Of a stretch of 64,000 nucleotides of DNA, positions 61,568-64,000 are shown piece after piece. The notes beneath the pieces are model-generated. The model was given only the letters and a program-made list of their open reading frames with translations. It was not told the DNA's origin and did not search any database. The stretch is from Clostridium sp. AM22-11AC (GTDB lineage: Bacteria > Bacillota > Clostridia > Lachnospirales > Lachnospiraceae): positions 11,496 to 75,495 of the forward strand of contig NZ_QUCM01000019.1 in the NCBI RefSeq assembly GCF_003473545.1, read 5' to 3'. Both the position numbers and the translations under genes were made by a program. Within the stretch, counting starts at the first letter, position 1, and each line of letters starts with the position of its first letter.

Positions 61568-62454
61568 CCAGCAAACTGGTTCCTGTATTTTAAGGGAGAA
61601 AGGCCATAGGCACCCCGGAACTGTTCAATAAAATGGCTGATCTGATTGTATCCTACGTCAGCACTGATCTCAGATATAGGTTTTTTCGTGTTTAGGATCA
61701 GATTTTTTGCCATATAAAGCCGGTATTCGTTCAGGTATTTAATAGGGGACAGCCGGGTATATTTACGGAACAGGTCGGTACAGCGATTCTTATTGATGAT
61801 CCCGTAGGCAGCGATCTGGCGGACTGTCAAAGGATCCTGATAATGGCTGTGGACGAAACTTAACATGGACTGGAACAATTCTTTTTCTTCTTTATCGTTC
61901 TGGTCCGGTTTTTCATCAAAGGAGCGGATCAGTTCCTCAAATACCTGGGATAGAAAATTTACAATGGAAAAATATCCCAAAGGTTCGCTGGTCTGATCTA
62001 AAAGACTTTCTAAAATGTTGATCTGGCCCGGATTTAAAAGCTGGATGGAACTGGTGAAATTTTCGTTTTCCAGGAAAGGCCGGATATAGTGTTTTAAGAT
62101 CATGGGATGGAAAATGTCAGGAGAAAAGTTGATACACAGGGAACAGGTATCTTTTTCGGTGGTGCGGGAACTGTGAAGCTGATGGTCCTTTACCAGAAGG
62201 ATCTTATCTCCGGACAGGCGGAGAGAGTCACCATTGATGCAGTATTCCAGCTCTCCCTCTGAAACCCAGTTTAATTGCAGCTCATTGTGCCAGTGGAAAG
62301 GTGTGGAGTCACTGGCAGCATGGTGATAGGTCTGTGTGAAAATGGCAACAGGAAAGTCTTCTGACAGGTAATTGACTTTTTCCTGCAGGTCATCGGTAGT
62401 GGATATGACAAATTCAGTTCCGGCCTGATTGCATTTTGGAAAGGAAACATTCAT
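61534..62454 (-). CDS. AraC-family transcriptional regulator with cupin sensor
   Basis: A 306-residue regulator. The N-terminal cupin-like domain (about 30-130; FHWHNELQLNWVSEGELEY) binds a small effector, and the C-terminal AraC double helix-turn-helix (about 200-295; TVRQIAAYGIINKNRCTDLFRKYTRLSP and ISEISADVGYNQISHFIEQFRGAYGLSP in outline) binds DNA. AAAGGAG precedes the ATG at 62454. It is divergent from the M20 amidohydrolase gene across 239 bp, so that gene is the likely target. It overlaps the antiporter gene tail to tail. Confidence 0.92.
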   Translation of the reverse strand: MNVSFPKCNQAGTEFVISTTDDLQEKVNYLSEDFPVAIFTQTYHHAASDSTPFHWHNELQLNWVSEGELEYCINGDSLRLSGDKILLVKDHQLHSSRTTEKDTCSLCINFSPDIFHPMILKHYIRPFLENENFTSSIQLLNPGQINILESLLDQTSEPLGYFSIVNFLSQVFEELIRSFDEKPDQNDKEEKELFQSMLSFVHSHYQDPLTVRQIAAYGIINKNRCTDLFRKYTRLSPIKYLNEYRLYMAKNLILNTKKPISEISADVGYNQISHFIEQFRGAYGLSPLKYRNQFAGQSSDRTSSLS

Positions 62455-62589
62455 AAAGTATCATTCTCCTTTTGTATATGTATGTTTGTATATTTAGTAT
62501 GTTCAGAGTCTTTTCTGATATGAATTGTCCAAAGTATATCACTTTTCCCTGTTTTTCGGAATGGGGACAGTGATAATCTGGTACAAATG

Positions 62590-62598
62590 TGATATAAT
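62590..62598 (+). promoter_or_regulatory. Extended -10 promoter of the M20 amidohydrolase gene
   Basis: TGATATAAT gives a TG-extended perfect -10 (62593-62598), about 95 bp before the start codon. No good -35 is seen, as expected for an activator-assisted promoter. Confidence 0.55.
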
Positions 62599-62693
62599 CC
62601 GTTCTATTAGTGATAGAAACATAAGGTCCATGTGACTATACTGAGGGTACAGACCGGACAGAACGCTGCCGGATAAAATGAGGAGGTCATATT

Positions 62694-63941
62694 ATGATAT
62701 CTGTAAACGGAGAAAGATTACTGGCAAGGATCAACGAACTGGGAGCAATTGGAAAGGACGCAGAGGGAAGAAGAACCCGACTGGCTGCTTCTGATACAGA
62801 AAAACAGGGCAGGGACCTGGTTTCCAAATGGATGAAGGAAGCTGGCTTAGAGGTAGTAGTAGACCGGATCGGAAATATTTTCGGTATCTGGGAGACTCCT
62901 GAAAATAAAGATCAGGCGCCCCTTATGATCGGTTCCCATATTGATACGGTCATCAATGCTGGACAGTATGACGGATGTCTGGGTGTGATCTCCAGTATTG
63001 AAGTGATCAAAACTTTAAAGGATGCAGGAATGGTTTCTGCAAGGCCTATTGTTGCAGCTGCTTTTACCAATGAGGAAGGTGTCCGCTATTCACCAGATAT
63101 GATGGGATCTTTAGTTTATGCTGGCGGTATGGATGTAGAAGACGCTCTGGATGCAGTAGGAACAGATGGAACTGTTTTAAGAGATGAATTAAAGCGCATC
63201 GGATATGAAGGAACCGTAGAGCCTGGATTTATTAAACCATATGCATTTGTGGAACTGCACATTGAACAGGGACCGATTCTTGACCATGAGGGCATTCGCA
63301 TCGGCGCAGTAGAGAACCTTCAGGGCATCCACTGGCAGAGAGTTACGATCGAAGGTGCTGCAAACCATGCAGGAACCACACCAACTGCATTAAGACATGA
63401 CGCAGGACTGGCAGCAGCAAAGGTAAATGTATTCTTAAGACAGTTAGTGGAGAAGTCAGGGGGCGTTGCTACCGTAGGCTGTATTGAATTTAAGCCAAAT
63501 GCCATCAATGTTATCCCTTCAAAGGCTGTATTTACTGTGGATTTAAGAAACCCAGACAAAGAAAAGCTGGATAATGACGAGAAGATCCTGGCTGCGTATT
63601 TAAAGGATCTGGCAAAAGAAGATGATGTTAAGATCTCCACCGAGCGTCTGACAGAATTTGATCCGGTTCCATTTGACGAAGGCATTGTAGAAAAAGTGGA
63701 AAAAGCAGCAAAAGCCCATGGTTTAAGTGTAAGACGCATCACTTCCGGCGCAGGGCAGGATGCCCAGATGATCGCAAGGATCTGCCCGACAGCTATGATC
63801 TTTGTACCAAGCGTTAAGGGCATCAGTCACAACCCGGAAGAATATACCAAAGATGAAGACGTACTGGCAGGCGCAGGCGTATTCTTAGATGTTGTAATGG
63901 ACATGGCAGTTGTGGGAGTGCCAGCGGCACGTAACAACTGA
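62694..63941 (+). CDS. M20-family amidase: N-carbamoyl-L-amino acid hydrolase / allantoate amidohydrolase type
   Basis: A 415-residue dinuclear metallo-amidase that hydrolyses N-carbamoyl or ureido groups. Metal ligands lie in GSHIDTVINAGQYDGCLGV (His at about 82, Asp at about 93), NEEGVRY (Glu-Glu at about 127-128), ELHIEQGP (His near 192) and a C-terminal KGISHNPEE (His near 383). The insert domain carries the dimer-binding NHAGTTP and RHDAG motifs. GAGGTC precedes the ATG. Subfamily members (HyuC, AllC, beta-ureidopropionase) cannot be separated by eye. Purine or pyrimidine salvage, or hydantoin use, is the likely context; regulated by the divergent AraC protein (inference). Confidence 0.9.
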   Translation: MISVNGERLLARINELGAIGKDAEGRRTRLAASDTEKQGRDLVSKWMKEAGLEVVVDRIGNIFGIWETPENKDQAPLMIGSHIDTVINAGQYDGCLGVISSIEVIKTLKDAGMVSARPIVAAAFTNEEGVRYSPDMMGSLVYAGGMDVEDALDAVGTDGTVLRDELKRIGYEGTVEPGFIKPYAFVELHIEQGPILDHEGIRIGAVENLQGIHWQRVTIEGAANHAGTTPTALRHDAGLAAAKVNVFLRQLVEKSGGVATVGCIEFKPNAINVIPSKAVFTVDLRNPDKEKLDNDEKILAAYLKDLAKEDDVKISTERLTEFDPVPFDEGIVEKVEKAAKAHGLSVRRITSGAGQDAQMIARICPTAMIFVPSVKGISHNPEEYTKDEDVLAGAGVFLDVVMDMAVVGVPAARNN

Positions 63942-64000
63942 CTTTCATTAAGTCCAGCGGTGTGATGTCAAGAAAATAAATGATTTAAAAATCATACATT

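Overview
The window looks like chromosome from an anaerobic Firmicute, most likely a gut Lachnospiraceae/Clostridium cluster XIVa bacterium. Supporting signs are strong AGGAGG-type ribosome sites, a T-box leader on pheST, RbsABC-type transporters, YesM/YesN-type regulators, Gram-positive type IV prepilins and a GntP/Etf/acyl-CoA style of anaerobic metabolism. No species is claimed. No tRNA, rRNA, insertion sequence or phage gene was recognised.

Layout. 1-8.5 kb: two prepilin-type surface proteins, one of them a 1530-residue GLUG-repeat giant, around a BrnQ branched-chain amino acid carrier and a divergent LysR regulator. 8.6-12.7 kb: pheST behind a T-box attenuator. 12.7-37 kb: a large acyl-CoA catabolic island with five different class III CoA-transferases, three crotonases (two lacking the hydratase glutamates), an R-type MaoC hydratase, two acyl-CoA dehydrogenases, EtfBA, two nitronate-monooxygenase-like flavoproteins, a flavin-reductase-like protein, two GntP permeases, an acyl-CoA ligase and a PucR-type regulator broken by an in-frame TAG. 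The substrate is unknown. Together the genes can take up a carboxylate, activate it with CoA, dehydrogenate it to Etf and hydrate or isomerise the product.

37-48 kb: a sensory and uptake locus. A YesN-type response regulator, a YesM-type kinase broken by TGA at a normally conserved Trp codon, a membrane-anchored binding protein and a cyclase-family hydrolase run leftwards. A metal-dependent amidohydrolase and an RbsABC-type transporter run rightwards. The divergent promoter carries two identical 13-bp direct repeats 21 bp apart beside the -35 box, as expected for an AraC-type activator.

48-58.5 kb: a complete type I-E CRISPR-Cas locus (cas3, cas8e, cse2, cas7, cas5, cas6, cas1, cas2-dnaQ) with a good promoter, an array of 13 intact repeats plus a decayed one, and two orphan variant repeats downstream. 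58.5-64 kb: a membrane diguanylate cyclase behind a leader with a terminator, a fluoride riboswitch with overlapping terminator upstream of a CPA2-type antiporter, an AraC regulator, and an M20 amidase of the N-carbamoyl amino acid hydrolase/allantoate amidohydrolase group.

The best candidates for undescribed biology are the CoA-transferase island together with the adjacent three-component sensor locus. The two nonsense codons, both in regulators flanking these pathways, deserve a read-level check.
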